Positions 26,596 through 36,207 of a DNA stretch of 64,000 bases are shown here, piece by piece. How positions within the stretch are numbered: position 1 is the first letter of the stretch; each line of letters starts with the position of its first letter. The notes under the pieces were generated by a model. The model did no database searches and had not been told where the DNA came from. It saw only the letters and a program-made list of their open reading frames with translations. A program made the translations under genes and the position numbers. The stretch comes from JADKAV01 sp041393775 (lineage in GTDB: Bacteria > Actinomycetota > Actinomycetes > S36-B12 > UBA10799): contig JAWKJM010000005.1 in NCBI GenBank assembly GCA_041393775.1, positions 186,001 to 250,000 of the forward strand. Direction: 5' to 3'.

Positions 26596-26889
26596 GTGCC
26601 AGTACCCGTCTTTGAACGCCCGATCTGGGTCAAGCCCGGTTCACGGCACACGGTGGTCGGCGGTGCGTACCGGGAGCCGCCGGCGCTGGTCGTCCGCGTA
26701 GCTGCTCCCGCTGCGCAGGGTGCGGCGAACCAGGCGGTCCGCGCGGCGCTGGCGAAGGCCCTGGGCGTGCGGACCTCACAGATCGAGATTGTGCGCGGGC
26801 ACCACCACCGGGCGAAGACGATCAGGGTCGTCCATGCTCCGGAGGACCTGGCGGGACGCTGGGACGCCCTGCTGTCTACCGTGGTCTAG
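26596..26889 (+). CDS. DUF167 (YggU family) protein
   Basis: This small conserved protein of about 97 residues has no known function. Family features are visible: VKPGSRHTVVGG, VRVAAPAAQGAANQAV and VRGHHHRAKTIRV. GTG 26596 lies 8 nt after a -10-like TAGCGT (26582-26587), so it may be leaderless; an in-frame TTG at 26590 is the alternative. The stop abuts the lspA start, so it probably heads the lspA-rluD unit. It diverges from ileS. Confidence 0.8.
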   Translation: MPVPVFERPIWVKPGSRHTVVGGAYREPPALVVRVAAPAAQGAANQAVRAALAKALGVRTSQIEIVRGHHHRAKTIRVVHAPEDLAGRWDALLSTVV

Positions 26890-27396
26890 ATGAAGCATCC
26901 CGCGGTCCTGGTGGCATGGTCGACGACCGCTCTGGTGCTCATCGTCGACCAACTGAGCAAGGTCTGGGCCGTCGCGACGCTGGAGGGGATGCCCGACCGG
27001 CAGATCGTCGGTGACCTCTTGCGCTTCAGTTTCGTGCGGAACCCGGGCGCCGCGTTCGGTTTGGGCGGCGGCGCCACGATCGTCTTCAGCTTGGTGGCCG
27101 TCGCGGTGGCGGCCGTGCTGTTCCGGATGTCGACCAGGCTGGTGTCGATGTGGTGGGCGGTCGCACTCGGGCTGATGCTCGGAGGTGCGGTGGGCAACCT
27201 GTTGGACCGGCTGTTCCGGGAACCTGGCCCGCTGCAGGGCCACGTGGTCGACTTCCTGCGGCTTCCCAACTGGCCGGTCTTCAACGTTGCCGACATGTCT
27301 TTGGTGACCGCGGCCGTCATGATCGTGGGCCTGAGCCTGTTCAACGTCCCCTTCGACCGGCCCCGGCACGAGCCGCAACCAGCTCAGGTCGCATGA
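26890..27396 (+). CDS. lspA: Lipoprotein signal peptidase LspA
   Basis: LspA removes signal peptides from diacylglyceryl-modified prolipoproteins, and would process the multicopper oxidase lipoprotein encoded in this window. The 168-residue product has four membrane helices, the NPGAAFG motif (51-57), GNLLDRLFR and the catalytic aspartates D121 (VVDFLR) and D135 (FNVADMS). ATG 26890 directly follows the upstream stop and its own stop overlaps rluD (ATGA). Confidence 0.95.
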   Translation: MKHPAVLVAWSTTALVLIVDQLSKVWAVATLEGMPDRQIVGDLLRFSFVRNPGAAFGLGGGATIVFSLVAVAVAAVLFRMSTRLVSMWWAVALGLMLGGAVGNLLDRLFREPGPLQGHVVDFLRLPNWPVFNVADMSLVTAAVMIVGLSLFNVPFDRPRHEPQPAQVA

Positions 27397-28304
27397 CGTC
27401 GCGCAGTTACCCGGTGCCCGAGGGGCTCGAGGGACAGCGGCTCGACCAGGCGCTGTCGAGGATGCTTGGGGTCTCCCGGACCAGGGCGGCGGATCTGGTA
27501 GATCAGGCACTCGTGACAGTGGACGGACAGTTCGAGCCGAAATCGGCGCGGGTGATGGCCGACCAGACCATTGCGGTGACCGATCTGGATGTGGCAACTC
27601 CGGTGCCACCGTCGATGGATCTACCCGTCCTGTACGCCGATGACGACATCATCGTGGTGGACAAGCCGGTCGGGATGGCGGTGCACGCGAGCCCGGGCTG
27701 GGACGGACAGACTGTGGTCGGGGCACTTGCCGCGGCGGGTTACCAGATCGCCAAGGTGGGCGCGGAGGAGCGGTACGGAGTCGTCCACCGGCTGGACGTG
27801 GGGACCAGCGGGGTGATGGTGGTCGCCAAGTCGGCCCGCGCTTACACAGCGCTCAAACGCGACTTCAAGGCCCGGGAGGTGACCAAGACCTACCATGCGC
27901 TCGTCCAGGGCCGCCCGGACCCCGAGACGGGAACCGTCGATGCCCCGATCGGCCGGGATCCGAGGCACGCCCACCGCTTCGCGGTCACCGCGCAGGGCCG
28001 GCCGAGCGTGACCCACTACGTCACTTTGGAGAGCCACCGGTACGCGTCCCTGCTCGAGGTTGGGCTCGAGACGGGCCGGACCCACCAGATCCGGGTGCAC
28101 ATGTCGGCGGTCCATCATCCCTGCTGCGGCGACCTCACTTACGGCGCCGACCCGGTGCTTGCCGAACGGCTCGGGTTGCACCGGCAATGGCTGCATGCGG
28201 TACGCCTGGGCTTCCGGCACCCCGGCAGCGGCCAGGTTGTGAGCTTCACCAGTGCGTACCCGCCCGACCTCGCTCACGCACTCGACGTGATCCGGGCCGG
28301 TTGA
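27393..28304 (+). CDS. 23S rRNA pseudouridine synthase, RluD family
   Basis: This RluA/RluD-family enzyme isomerises uridines in 23S rRNA. I start it at ATG 27393, overlapping the lspA stop. The 303-residue product has an N-terminal S4-like RNA-binding segment (RLDQALSRMLGVSRTRAADLV) and the catalytic motif HRLDVGTSG with Asp135. ETGRTHQIRVHM follows later. The exact target uridines cannot be read from sequence. Confidence 0.9.
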   Translation: MTSRSYPVPEGLEGQRLDQALSRMLGVSRTRAADLVDQALVTVDGQFEPKSARVMADQTIAVTDLDVATPVPPSMDLPVLYADDDIIVVDKPVGMAVHASPGWDGQTVVGALAAAGYQIAKVGAEERYGVVHRLDVGTSGVMVVAKSARAYTALKRDFKAREVTKTYHALVQGRPDPETGTVDAPIGRDPRHAHRFAVTAQGRPSVTHYVTLESHRYASLLEVGLETGRTHQIRVHMSAVHHPCCGDLTYGADPVLAERLGLHRQWLHAVRLGFRHPGSGQVVSFTSAYPPDLAHALDVIRAG

Positions 28305-28310
28305 CCGGGC

Positions 28311-28327
28311 GGGGGCCTTCGGCCTCC
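28311..28327 (+). terminator. Hairpin after rluD
   Basis: GGGGGCC and GGCCTCC form a 7-bp stem (one G-U pair) around the loop TTC, 6 bp after the rluD stop. There is no T-run, so intrinsic termination is uncertain. Its right arm is shared with the larger inverted repeat that begins at 28321. Confidence 0.4.
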
Positions 28328-28371
28328 ATCTGCTGGCCGACTGACCGGGATCCGGCCAGCAGATGGCGGCC
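28321..28371. repeat. Large inverted repeat between rluD and dnaE
   Basis: The arms CCATCTGCTGGCC (28326-28338) and GGCCAGCAGATGG (28354-28366) are perfect 13-bp complements around a 15-nt loop. After one mismatch the stem gains four more pairs (GGCC/GGCC). It lies in the 326-bp gap 28305-28630, which holds no gene. A second inverted repeat (CCTCCATCC 28408-28416 and GGATGGAGG 28456-28464) follows, and then a -10-like TAGTCT at 28592-28597 that may serve dnaE. Confidence 0.7.
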
Positions 28372-28591
28372 CAAGTCTGGACAATCCCGGCATAACGGTC
28401 GTGACTGCCTCCATCCGGTGGCCGATCGGCGACCGGATCGCCCTGCGCGGCCCGAGGATGGAGGGGCCGGCCGGTCAGCGCATCCCCACCGCACGACTGA
28501 TGCAGGCACCGTGCTTGCGTACTGGTGAACGGAGGCCCACCCAGACTTGTGAGCATGGCGCGTCGGGGCCACCGGTCACGGCGGATCGGCT

Positions 28592-28597
28592 TAGTCT
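28592..28597 (+). promoter_or_regulatory. Possible dnaE -10 element TAGTCT
   Basis: TAGTCT has the TANNNT form and is identical to the -10-like hexamers before ftsZ, ftsK and recA in this window. No clear -35 is seen. The leader would be about 27 nt and includes GGGAG before ATG 28631. Confidence 0.35.
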
Positions 28598-28630
28598 GGA
28601 GACCCACCCGCAACCGCCCCAGGGAGATCC

Positions 28631-31600
28631 ATGCCGGACTCGTTCGTGCATCTGCACGTGCACACCGAGTACTCGATGCTGGACGGTGCGGCGCGCCTCG
28701 ATGATCTGTTCACCGAGGCCGCGCGTTTGGAGATGCCCGCGATCGCGATGACCGACCACGGGAACGTGTTCGGCGCGTACGAGTTCTACAAGAAGGCCCA
28801 GAGCTACGGGGTCAAGCCGATCATCGGGATCGAGGGCTACTACGCGCCGCAGGGACGGCACACCCGCGCGCCCCACGACTTCGGCGACGTGCCCGGTGAC
28901 GAGGTCGGGGAGGACGGCACCCCGACGATGAAGGGCAAGCAGGCCTACACCCACATGACGGTGTTGGCCGAGACCACCCAAGGGATGCACAATCTCTTCC
29001 GGCTGTCCAGCATGGCCAGCATCGAGGGCTACTACCGCAAGCCGCGATTCGATCGCGAACTGCTCGACCGGTACGGCAAGGGCCTCATCGCGACCACCGG
29101 CTGCCCGAGCGGCGAGGTCAACATGTGGTTGCGTGCGGGCCGGTACGACCGTGCGCTGGCCGCCGCGGCCGACTTCCGGGACATCCTTGGTGAGGGCAAC
29201 TTCTTCGTCGAACTGATGGACCACGGCCTCGATATCGAGCGACGCCACCGTGAGGACCTGCTCAAGATCGCTCGTGAACTGGGGCTCCCCCTGGTGGCGA
29301 CCAACGACCTGCACTACGTCCGCGAAGAGGATGCGGCCGCCCATGACGTTCTGCTGTGCATCGGCACCAGGGCCACCGTCAACGACGAGAAGCGGTTCCG
29401 GTTCAACGGCAGCGGCTACTTCCTCAAATCCGCCGAGCAGATGCGGCAGACCTGGTCGGAGTTGCCGCAGGCGTGCGACAACACCCTGCTGATCGCCGAA
29501 CGCTGCAACGTCGAGTTCGACGACTCGGCCAACCTGATGCCGCGCTTCGACGTGCCCGATGGTGAGACAGAAGACTCCTGGATGGCCAAGGAGGTCCACC
29601 GCGGCCTCGCCGAACGCTTCGCCCCGCACCCTGTGCCCGAGACCCACCTGAGGCAGGCCGACTTCGAACTCTCGGTCATCTCGCAGATGGGTTATCCGAG
29701 CTACTTCCTGGTGACCGCCGACCTGGTGCGCCACGCCAAAGCCAACGGGATCCGCGTGGGACCCGGACGTGGTTCGGCCGCAGGGGCGTTGATCGCGTGG
29801 GCGATGGGGATCACGGAGCTCGACCCGCTGGAACACGGGCTCATCTTCGAGCGCTTCCTCAACCCGGACCGGGTGTCCATGCCCGACATTGACATGGACT
29901 TCGACGAACGCCGGCGCGGTGAGATGATCCGCTACGCCACCGAGAAGTACGGCGACGACCAGGTCGCACAGATCGTCACATACTCGTCGATCAAGGCGAA
30001 GGCAGCCATCAAGGACTCCGCACGCGCGCTCGGGCTGCCGTACGCACTGTCGGACCAGATCACCAAAGCGATGCCCGACCCAGTGATGGGCAAGGACATC
30101 CCGCTGGCGGGCATCTTCGACCCGAAACACCCCCGCTACGCCGAGGCGGCGGATTTCAGGAAGCTGCATGACGACGACCCGCAGGTCCAGCAGGTGGTGG
30201 CCACCGCCCGTGGTCTCGAAGGCCTGAAGCGCCAGCCGGGCGTGCACGCCGCCGGTGTCATCCTGTCCCGGGCGAAACTGCTCGACGTGGTGCCGCTGTG
30301 GATGCGCGACGACGGTTCGATCATCACCCAGTTCGACATGGACGCCTGCGAGAAGCTCGGTCTGTTGAAGATGGACTTCCTGGGTCTGCGCAACCTAACG
30401 GTGCTCGACGACTGCTTGATCAACATCGAGCGCAACCGGGGTGAGCGGCTCGTACTCGAGGATCTCCCGCTGGACAACGCCGAGGCGTACCGCCTGCTTG
30501 CCCGCGGTGACACCTTGGGCGTGTTCCAGCTCGACGGTGGTCCGATGCGGGCGCTGCTGCGTTCGATGAAACCGGACTCGTTCGAGGACATAAGTGCGGT
30601 CCTGGCCCTGTACCGGCCGGGACCGATGGGTGCCAACGCGCACAACGACTACGCCGACCGCAAGAACAAGCGCAAGCCGGTGACCGCGATCCACCCCGAA
30701 CTGGCCGAGCCGCTCGAGGACATCCTCTCGGAGACCTACGGCGTGATCGTCTACCAGGAGCAGGTCATGACGATCGCGCAACGGGTGGCCGGGTACAGCC
30801 TCGGTCAAGCGGACTTGCTGCGCCGGGCGATGGGGAAGAAGAAGAAGGAGATCCTGGACAAGGAGTTCGGGCCCTTCGCCGAGGGAATGCGCTCGCAGGG
30901 CTATGGCGACGACGCGATCAACACCCTGTGGGAGATCCTGGTCCCGTTCGCCGACTATGCCTTCAACAAGGCCCACTCCGCGGGATATGGCCTGGTGTCG
31001 TACTGGACGGCCTACCTCAAGGCGAACTACCCGACCGAGTACATGGCGGCGCTGCTGGAATCGGTGAAGGACAACAAGGACAAGAGCGCCATCTATCTGG
31101 CCGAATGCCGGCACATGGGCGTGAAGGTGCTGCCCCCGGACGTCAACGACTCACAGTCCCGGTTCACCGCGGTGGGTGACACGATCCGGTTCGGGCTGTC
31201 CGCGGTGCGCAACGTGGGGGAGGCGGTCGTCGAGTCCATCATCGAGTCACGCACGGCCAAGGGCCGGTTCCAGGATTTCCCGGACTTCCTGTCCAAAGTG
31301 GAAGCCTCGGCGTGTAACAAGCGCACGGTCGAGTCGTTGATCAAGGCGGGGGCGTTCGACTCGCTGGGGCACACCCGGCGGGGCTTGATGAGCGTGCACG
31401 AACCCGCGGTCGACGAGGCCCTGATCACGAAGCGAGCGGAGTCGATCGGCCAGTTCGACCTGTTCGGTGACGCCTCCGATGCCGACACCCCGACTGCGGA
31501 GATGGCCCTGCAGGTACCCGTGGGGGAGTGGGACAAGGCCGTGCTGCTGGCCCATGAGCGCGAGATGTTGGGCCTGTACGTCTCGGACCACCCATTGCTC

Positions 31601-32167
31601 GGCCTCGAGACGCAGTTGCGCGCCCTGTCCGACGGGAACATCGTGGATCTCGCTGGCTCGGAGAACGCCGATGGCCGCGTCGTCAACATCGCCGGGCTGG
31701 TCACCACGGTCACACGCCGGATCACCAAGGGTGGCAAGCCCTACGCTCAGATGACGATCGAGGACCTCACCGGTGAGATCACCGTGATGGTCTTTCCGAA
31801 GGCCTACGAGGCGGTGTCACCGTATTGCCACACCGACGCGATCCTCGTGGTCAAGGGTCGTCTCGACGTCAGCGAGGATTCGCCGCGGCTGATGGCCATG
31901 GAAGTCAACGCGCCGGATCTGTCGCTGGACCGCAACACCCCCTTCCTGGTGACCATGGCGGCCCAGCAGTGCACGCCCGACGCCGTCGACCGACTCAAGA
32001 CAGTGCTCACCGCGCACCCGGGCTCGACCGAGGTCCACCTGAGGATGGCGACCGGCACCCGCACGACGGTACTGCGACTCGGCGAGGCGTTCCGGGTCTC
32101 GGCGACGCCGTCCCTCGGAGCCGACCTGAAGGCGCTGCTGGGGCCTAACTGCCTGCCCGGCGCATGA
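28631..32167 (+). CDS. dnaE: DNA polymerase III alpha subunit (DnaE1)
   Basis: This is the replicative polymerase. The 1178-residue product begins with a PHP domain (HLHVHTEYSMLDGA, MTDHGN) whose metal-binding residues look intact, so PHP proofreading is possible. The catalytic aspartates are in PDIDMDFDE (D419, D421), followed by the fingers, a helix-hairpin-helix region, a clamp-binding QFDLF at 941-945 and an OB fold (about 1000-1080: VNIAGLVTTVTRRITKGGKPYAQMTIED). No intein is present. It overlaps the next gene by four bases (ATGA). Confidence 0.96.
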   Translation: MPDSFVHLHVHTEYSMLDGAARLDDLFTEAARLEMPAIAMTDHGNVFGAYEFYKKAQSYGVKPIIGIEGYYAPQGRHTRAPHDFGDVPGDEVGEDGTPTMKGKQAYTHMTVLAETTQGMHNLFRLSSMASIEGYYRKPRFDRELLDRYGKGLIATTGCPSGEVNMWLRAGRYDRALAAAADFRDILGEGNFFVELMDHGLDIERRHREDLLKIARELGLPLVATNDLHYVREEDAAAHDVLLCIGTRATVNDEKRFRFNGSGYFLKSAEQMRQTWSELPQACDNTLLIAERCNVEFDDSANLMPRFDVPDGETEDSWMAKEVHRGLAERFAPHPVPETHLRQADFELSVISQMGYPSYFLVTADLVRHAKANGIRVGPGRGSAAGALIAWAMGITELDPLEHGLIFERFLNPDRVSMPDIDMDFDERRRGEMIRYATEKYGDDQVAQIVTYSSIKAKAAIKDSARALGLPYALSDQITKAMPDPVMGKDIPLAGIFDPKHPRYAEAADFRKLHDDDPQVQQVVATARGLEGLKRQPGVHAAGVILSRAKLLDVVPLWMRDDGSIITQFDMDACEKLGLLKMDFLGLRNLTVLDDCLINIERNRGERLVLEDLPLDNAEAYRLLARGDTLGVFQLDGGPMRALLRSMKPDSFEDISAVLALYRPGPMGANAHNDYADRKNKRKPVTAIHPELAEPLEDILSETYGVIVYQEQVMTIAQRVAGYSLGQADLLRRAMGKKKKEILDKEFGPFAEGMRSQGYGDDAINTLWEILVPFADYAFNKAHSAGYGLVSYWTAYLKANYPTEYMAALLESVKDNKDKSAIYLAECRHMGVKVLPPDVNDSQSRFTAVGDTIRFGLSAVRNVGEAVVESIIESRTAKGRFQDFPDFLSKVEASACNKRTVESLIKAGAFDSLGHTRRGLMSVHEPAVDEALITKRAESIGQFDLFGDASDADTPTAEMALQVPVGEWDKAVLLAHEREMLGLYVSDHPLLGLETQLRALSDGNIVDLAGSENADGRVVNIAGLVTTVTRRITKGGKPYAQMTIEDLTGEITVMVFPKAYEAVSPYCHTDAILVVKGRLDVSEDSPRLMAMEVNAPDLSLDRNTPFLVTMAAQQCTPDAVDRLKTVLTAHPGSTEVHLRMATGTRTTVLRLGEAFRVSATPSLGADLKALLGPNCLPGA

Positions 32168-32676
32168 CGCTGCATCCGCTGGGCGTCGTGGCCCGCTACA
32201 TCGTGCTCGGCGCAGGACTCGGCGTGATGGTCGGTCTGCTCTGGGTGTGGCTGGCCCCACGAGTGCTGCTCAACTCATCGGATGCCACCGACTTCGTCGA
32301 TGCCTATCCGCAGGGATTCGCGCAGGCGGACCTGACACTGGGAGCCCTCTTGCTTGGGGCCGGGTGCGTGATCGGGTTCGCGGGTGCGAGGCGGCTGCGG
32401 CGGACCCATTTCAACGGAGGATGGGTTCACGTGGTCGGGGTGGTCAGTGCTGCAGCCATGTGCGCAGCTGTGGCGCGGGTGGTCGGCTGGTGGCTGGCCG
32501 GCCGTGCCCCGTCCGAGTTGCCCGGCGGGCGGTACGAACTGCCGCTGGCGGTAGGTGCCAGCGGGGTGTTCCTACTGGCAGGGTTCAGCGCACTGCTCGT
32601 TGTGGTGTTCTATGCCGCCTTCGCCCGGGAAGCGGTCACCCCCGCAGTGGTGCAGTCCGAGCCTGCGTCGCAGTGA
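32164..32676 (+). CDS. Membrane protein, probably DUF2567
   Basis: The 170-residue product has four likely membrane segments (about 12-35, 56-76, 88-112 and 128-155) and a short charged C-terminus. The layout and the opening GLGVMVGLLWVWLAPRV resemble the actinobacterial DUF2567 family; function is unknown. It is coupled to dnaE by an ATGA overlap, and its last 41 bp overlap the convergent ybaK gene. Confidence 0.65.
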   Translation: MTLHPLGVVARYIVLGAGLGVMVGLLWVWLAPRVLLNSSDATDFVDAYPQGFAQADLTLGALLLGAGCVIGFAGARRLRRTHFNGGWVHVVGVVSAAAMCAAVARVVGWWLAGRAPSELPGGRYELPLAVGASGVFLLAGFSALLVVVFYAAFAREAVTPAVVQSEPASQ

Positions 32677-33142
32677 TGAGGTGCTCGGGTTTGATCTCGA
32701 TATCCAGACCCCGGCGTCCGCCAGAGACGAAGACCGTCGAGTGCTCAACGGCGGAGTCGTCCAGGATCGTGGGCAGAAGTCTGCGCTGTCCGATGGGGGA
32801 GATCCCTCCGACGACGTAACCGGTGGCCTTCTCCGCACGTTTGGGCTCGGCCATGGTGGCCTTCTTCGCGCCGACTGCGGCCGCCAGTGCCTTGAGGCTC
32901 AACGGGGAACTGACCGGGATGCAGGCCACCACCAGTTCGCCCTCGACATCTGCCAACAGGGTCTTGAAGACACGGGCAGGGTCGATCTGCAGGGCCTGGG
33001 CGGCCTCGAGGCCGAAGGCGGTGACATCGGGGTCGTGGATGTATTCGTGGACCGCGAACGGGATCCCGGCGTCGTTCAAAGTGACCATGGCCCGTGTCGC
33101 GGCGCCCTTGTTGCCCTTCGGAGTCCGACCCTTGGCAGCCAT
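32636..33142 (-). CDS. ybaK: Cys-tRNA(Pro)/Cys-tRNA(Cys) deacylase YbaK
   Basis: YbaK hydrolyses mischarged Cys-tRNA-Pro in trans. The 168-residue product contains the conserved segments DPDVTAFGLEAAQAL, VFKTLLADVEGELVVACIPV and the YVVGGISPIGQRRLLPT motif of the YbaK/EbsC family. ATG 33142 is 6 nt after a -10-like TACGTT (33149-33154, minus strand), which supports it over an upstream GTG. It diverges from hisD. Confidence 0.92.
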   Translation of the reverse strand: MAAKGRTPKGNKGAATRAMVTLNDAGIPFAVHEYIHDPDVTAFGLEAAQALQIDPARVFKTLLADVEGELVVACIPVSSPLSLKALAAAVGAKKATMAEPKRAEKATGYVVGGISPIGQRRLLPTILDDSAVEHSTVFVSGGRRGLDIEIKPEHLITATQARTAPLRG

Positions 33143-33255
33143 GTCACGAACGTATCGTGACCGGTTCACGGCAACCACCCGGAGATCAGCACCAGGCCAG
33201 GCGCCGACCCACGGCGCACTGTCCGGTCCCGCGATGGTCTTCGTACGATGGACGC

Positions 33256-34536
33256 ATGCTGCGCCGCATCGACCTACGCAACAACGAACCCTTCGAGGTG
33301 CCGCGCGCGCTGCCGGAGGGTCAGGCGGCCACGGTCACGCACATCATCGACGAAGTGCGCACCGGCGGCGCCGATGCGGTGCTGTCCTTGGGCCAGCGGT
33401 TCGACGGCGTGCGACCGCCGGCGCTGCGGGTCCCGGCAGCCGTGCTGGCCGCGGCCCGCGACGCGCTGGATCCGGAAGTGCGGGAGGCCCTACTGCTCGC
33501 CATCGAGCGTGCCACCCGTGTCCACCGGGACCAACTGCCGGCCGACGGTGTGACCCAGCTGGGGCAGGGGGCAGTCGTCCGGCAAACCTGGCGGCCCGTT
33601 CGCCGGGTGGGGCTTTACGTACCAGGCGGGCGCGCGGTGTACCCGTCGAGCGTGGTGATGAACGTGGTGCCGGCGCGGGTCGCCGGCGTGGAATCGATGG
33701 CCGTGGTCAGTCCGCCGCAGATCGACAACGAGGGCTGGCCGCACCGCACGATCCTGGCCGCCTGCGCGCTACTGGGCATCGACGAGGTGTACGCCGCTGG
33801 CGGGGCGCAGGCGATCGCGATGCTGGCGTTGGGTGTCGAGGGGGTCGAACCGGTCAACGTCATCACCGGTCCCGGCAACATCTACGTCACCGAGGCCAAG
33901 CGCCTGCTCAGGGGAACCGTGGGGATCGACAGCGAGGCGGGGCCCACCGAGATTGCGATCGTCGCCGACGACACCGCGAAACCGGCGTATGTGGCCGCGG
34001 ATCTGATTTCACAGGCCGAGCACGATGTCGTGGCCGCATCGGTTCTGATCACGGATTCGGAGGCCCTCGCCGACGCCGTCGATGCCCAACTGGACCTGCA
34101 GGTCCCCGCGGCCAAGCACGCCGAGCGCATCCGGCAGGCACTCACCGGCCGCCAGAGTGCGACGGTGATCACGTCCGGGCTCGAGCAGTCTCTGTCCGTC
34201 GCCGACGCCTACGCGGCCGAGCATCTGGAGATTCACACCCGGGACGCTGCTGCGGACGCCGCGAGGATCCACAATGCGGGGGCGATCTTCGTCGGTCCGT
34301 TCAGCCCGGTCTCGCTCGGGGACTACCTCGCCGGCTCCAACCATGTGCTTCCGACGGCGGGATGTGCGTGCCACTCCAGCGGTCTGAACGTGACGACGTT
34401 CCTGCGCAGTGTCCAGGTCATCGAATACGACCGTCGCGCACTCGACGGTTTGACCGGCCACATCGAGGCCCTCGCGCTGGCCGAAGACCTGCCCTCCCAC
34501 GCGCGGGCCGTGACCATCAGGCGCACCGGTGAGTGA
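33256..34536 (+). CDS. hisD: Histidinol dehydrogenase HisD
   Basis: HisD performs the last two oxidations of histidine synthesis, histidinol to histidine. I start it at ATG 33256, 6 nt after TACGAT (33244-33249), a leaderless arrangement; the frame is open upstream but has no coding character. The 426-residue product has the NAD segment GPGNIYVTEAKR, SEAGPTEIAIVAD, DLISQAEHD with the zinc/active-site residues and AEHLEIHT near the C-terminus. It overlaps hisC by 8 bp. Confidence 0.95.
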   Translation: MLRRIDLRNNEPFEVPRALPEGQAATVTHIIDEVRTGGADAVLSLGQRFDGVRPPALRVPAAVLAAARDALDPEVREALLLAIERATRVHRDQLPADGVTQLGQGAVVRQTWRPVRRVGLYVPGGRAVYPSSVVMNVVPARVAGVESMAVVSPPQIDNEGWPHRTILAACALLGIDEVYAAGGAQAIAMLALGVEGVEPVNVITGPGNIYVTEAKRLLRGTVGIDSEAGPTEIAIVADDTAKPAYVAADLISQAEHDVVAASVLITDSEALADAVDAQLDLQVPAAKHAERIRQALTGRQSATVITSGLEQSLSVADAYAAEHLEIHTRDAAADAARIHNAGAIFVGPFSPVSLGDYLAGSNHVLPTAGCACHSSGLNVTTFLRSVQVIEYDRRALDGLTGHIEALALAEDLPSHARAVTIRRTGE

Positions 34537-35617
34537 CTTGCCGCTGCGGCCCGAACTGGTGGGTCAATCTCCCTACGGCGCCCCGCAACTCGACGTGGCG
34601 GTCCGGCTGAACACCAACGAGAATCCGTATCCGCCGCCGCCGGACATGGTTTCCGCGATCGCCGCGCGGATCGCACCGGACCTCAACCGGTACCCGGACC
34701 GGGATGCGACGACCTTGCGGGCCGCACTCGCCGGGTATCTGGAGGAGCAGACCGGCGTCGCATTGACGACGGCGCAGGTGTGGGCTGCCAACGGGTCCAA
34801 CGAGATTCTGCAGCAGATCTTGCAGGCGTTCGGCGGTACCGCCCGCACCGCCCTCGGCTTCGAGCCCGGCTACTCCATGCACGAGATCATCAGCCGGGGG
34901 ACGGGGACGCGGTTCATCGGAATCCAGCGCGACGAACTCACCTTGGGCACCGACGACATCGTGGCTGCGGTTCGCGAGCACCGCCCCGACGTGCTCTTCC
35001 TGTGCAGCCCGAACAACCCGACCGGTGAAGCACTGCCACTTGCAGCCGTAGAGGCGGCCTATGACGCCGTGGCCGAGACGAGTACCGGGATCGTGGTGGT
35101 CGACGAGGCGTACGCCGAGTTCGCCAGGGTGCCGAGCGCCATCACTGTGCTGGCTGGCCGGCCACGGCTGCTGGTGACCCGCACCATGAGCAAGGCCTTC
35201 GCATTCGCCGGGGCCAGGGTCGGGTACCTGGCGGCGGATCCGGCAGTGATCGACGCACTGCTGCTCGTGCGGCTTCCTTACCACCTGTCGACGCTTACCC
35301 AGAGTGCGGCGACAGTGGCGGTGGAGTACGCACCCCGGCTGACCGATCAGATCCAGCATCTGTGCCGCACCCGTGACCGCTTCATAGAGACCATGACCGA
35401 GCAGGGCTGGCAGTGCGCGCACTCGGACGCGAACTTCCTGCTCCTCGGTCCGTTCACCGATCCGGGCCGGGCGTGGCGTCGGTTGGTGGATGCTGGAATC
35501 CTGGTGCGGGACGTCGGTCTGTCCCGCTGGTTGCGGGTGACGGTGGGCACTGACGACCAGATGTCCGCTTTGGCCGCCGCGATGCCCGAACTGGAAGACC
35601 TGAGGGAGACCCGATGA
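34529..35617 (+). CDS. hisC: Histidinol-phosphate aminotransferase HisC
   Basis: This PLP enzyme converts imidazole acetol phosphate to histidinol phosphate. The 362-residue fold-type I aminotransferase starts with SDLPLRPELVGQSPYGAPQLD and NTNENPYPPPPDM. It has SPNNPTGE, VVVDEAYAEF and the PLP lysine K222 in TMSKAFAFAGARVGY. GTG 34529 overlaps hisD, and the stop overlaps hisB as ATGA. Confidence 0.95.
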   Translation: MSDLPLRPELVGQSPYGAPQLDVAVRLNTNENPYPPPPDMVSAIAARIAPDLNRYPDRDATTLRAALAGYLEEQTGVALTTAQVWAANGSNEILQQILQAFGGTARTALGFEPGYSMHEIISRGTGTRFIGIQRDELTLGTDDIVAAVREHRPDVLFLCSPNNPTGEALPLAAVEAAYDAVAETSTGIVVVDEAYAEFARVPSAITVLAGRPRLLVTRTMSKAFAFAGARVGYLAADPAVIDALLLVRLPYHLSTLTQSAATVAVEYAPRLTDQIQHLCRTRDRFIETMTEQGWQCAHSDANFLLLGPFTDPGRAWRRLVDAGILVRDVGLSRWLRVTVGTDDQMSALAAAMPELEDLRETR

Positions 35618-36207
35618 GTCGTACCGCCCGCGTTGCACGCATGACCAAGGAGAGCGACGTTCTTGTCGAACTCGACCTCGACGGTACCGGCGAGGTGAAC
35701 GTGGAAACCGGGGTCGCGTTCTTCGACCACATGCTGGATCAGGTGGGCAGGCACGGCGGGATCGATCTCACAGTGCGTACCCGCGGCGACCTGGAAGTGG
35801 ACGCCCACCACACGGTCGAGGACACGTCACTGGCGTTCGGGCAGGCGCTGCGCGAGGCCCTCGGCGACAAGGCCGGGGTGCGTCGCTACGGCAACGCCAT
35901 GATTCCGCTCGACGAAGCACTCGCGGTCTGCGTGGTGGACCTGTCGGGACGGCCCTATCTCGTGCACGAGGAGCCCGAATTGGTCGAGTTGATCGGGACG
36001 TACGACACGACACTGACCCGCCACATCTTCGAGTCGATCGTGGCCACGGCCAATATCACGTTGCATATGCGAGTCCAATCCGGCCGGAACGCTCACCACA
36101 TCGTGGAGGCCCAGTTCAAGGCGTTCGCCCGGGCGCTGCGGGAGGCGGTGGCGTTGGACCCGCGGGTGACCGGGGTTCCGTCGACAAAGGGGACACTGGG
36201 GTCATGA
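35614..36207 (+). CDS. hisB: Imidazoleglycerol-phosphate dehydratase HisB (monofunctional)
   Basis: This manganese enzyme makes imidazole acetol phosphate. The 197-residue product is the dehydratase alone, without a fused phosphatase. Metal-binding motifs are FFDHMLDQ, DAHHTVED and NAHHIVEAQFKAFARAL. It overlaps hisC and hisH by four bases each. Confidence 0.96.
   Translation: MSRTARVARMTKESDVLVELDLDGTGEVNVETGVAFFDHMLDQVGRHGGIDLTVRTRGDLEVDAHHTVEDTSLAFGQALREALGDKAGVRRYGNAMIPLDEALAVCVVDLSGRPYLVHEEPELVELIGTYDTTLTRHIFESIVATANITLHMRVQSGRNAHHIVEAQFKAFARALREAVALDPRVTGVPSTKGTLGS

Noticed and set aside
32823..34532. A 569-residue plus-strand frame overlapping hisD
   Set aside because: It is a shifted frame of hisD and ybaK DNA, rich in Arg and Gly without domains; hisD in the other frame is unambiguous.
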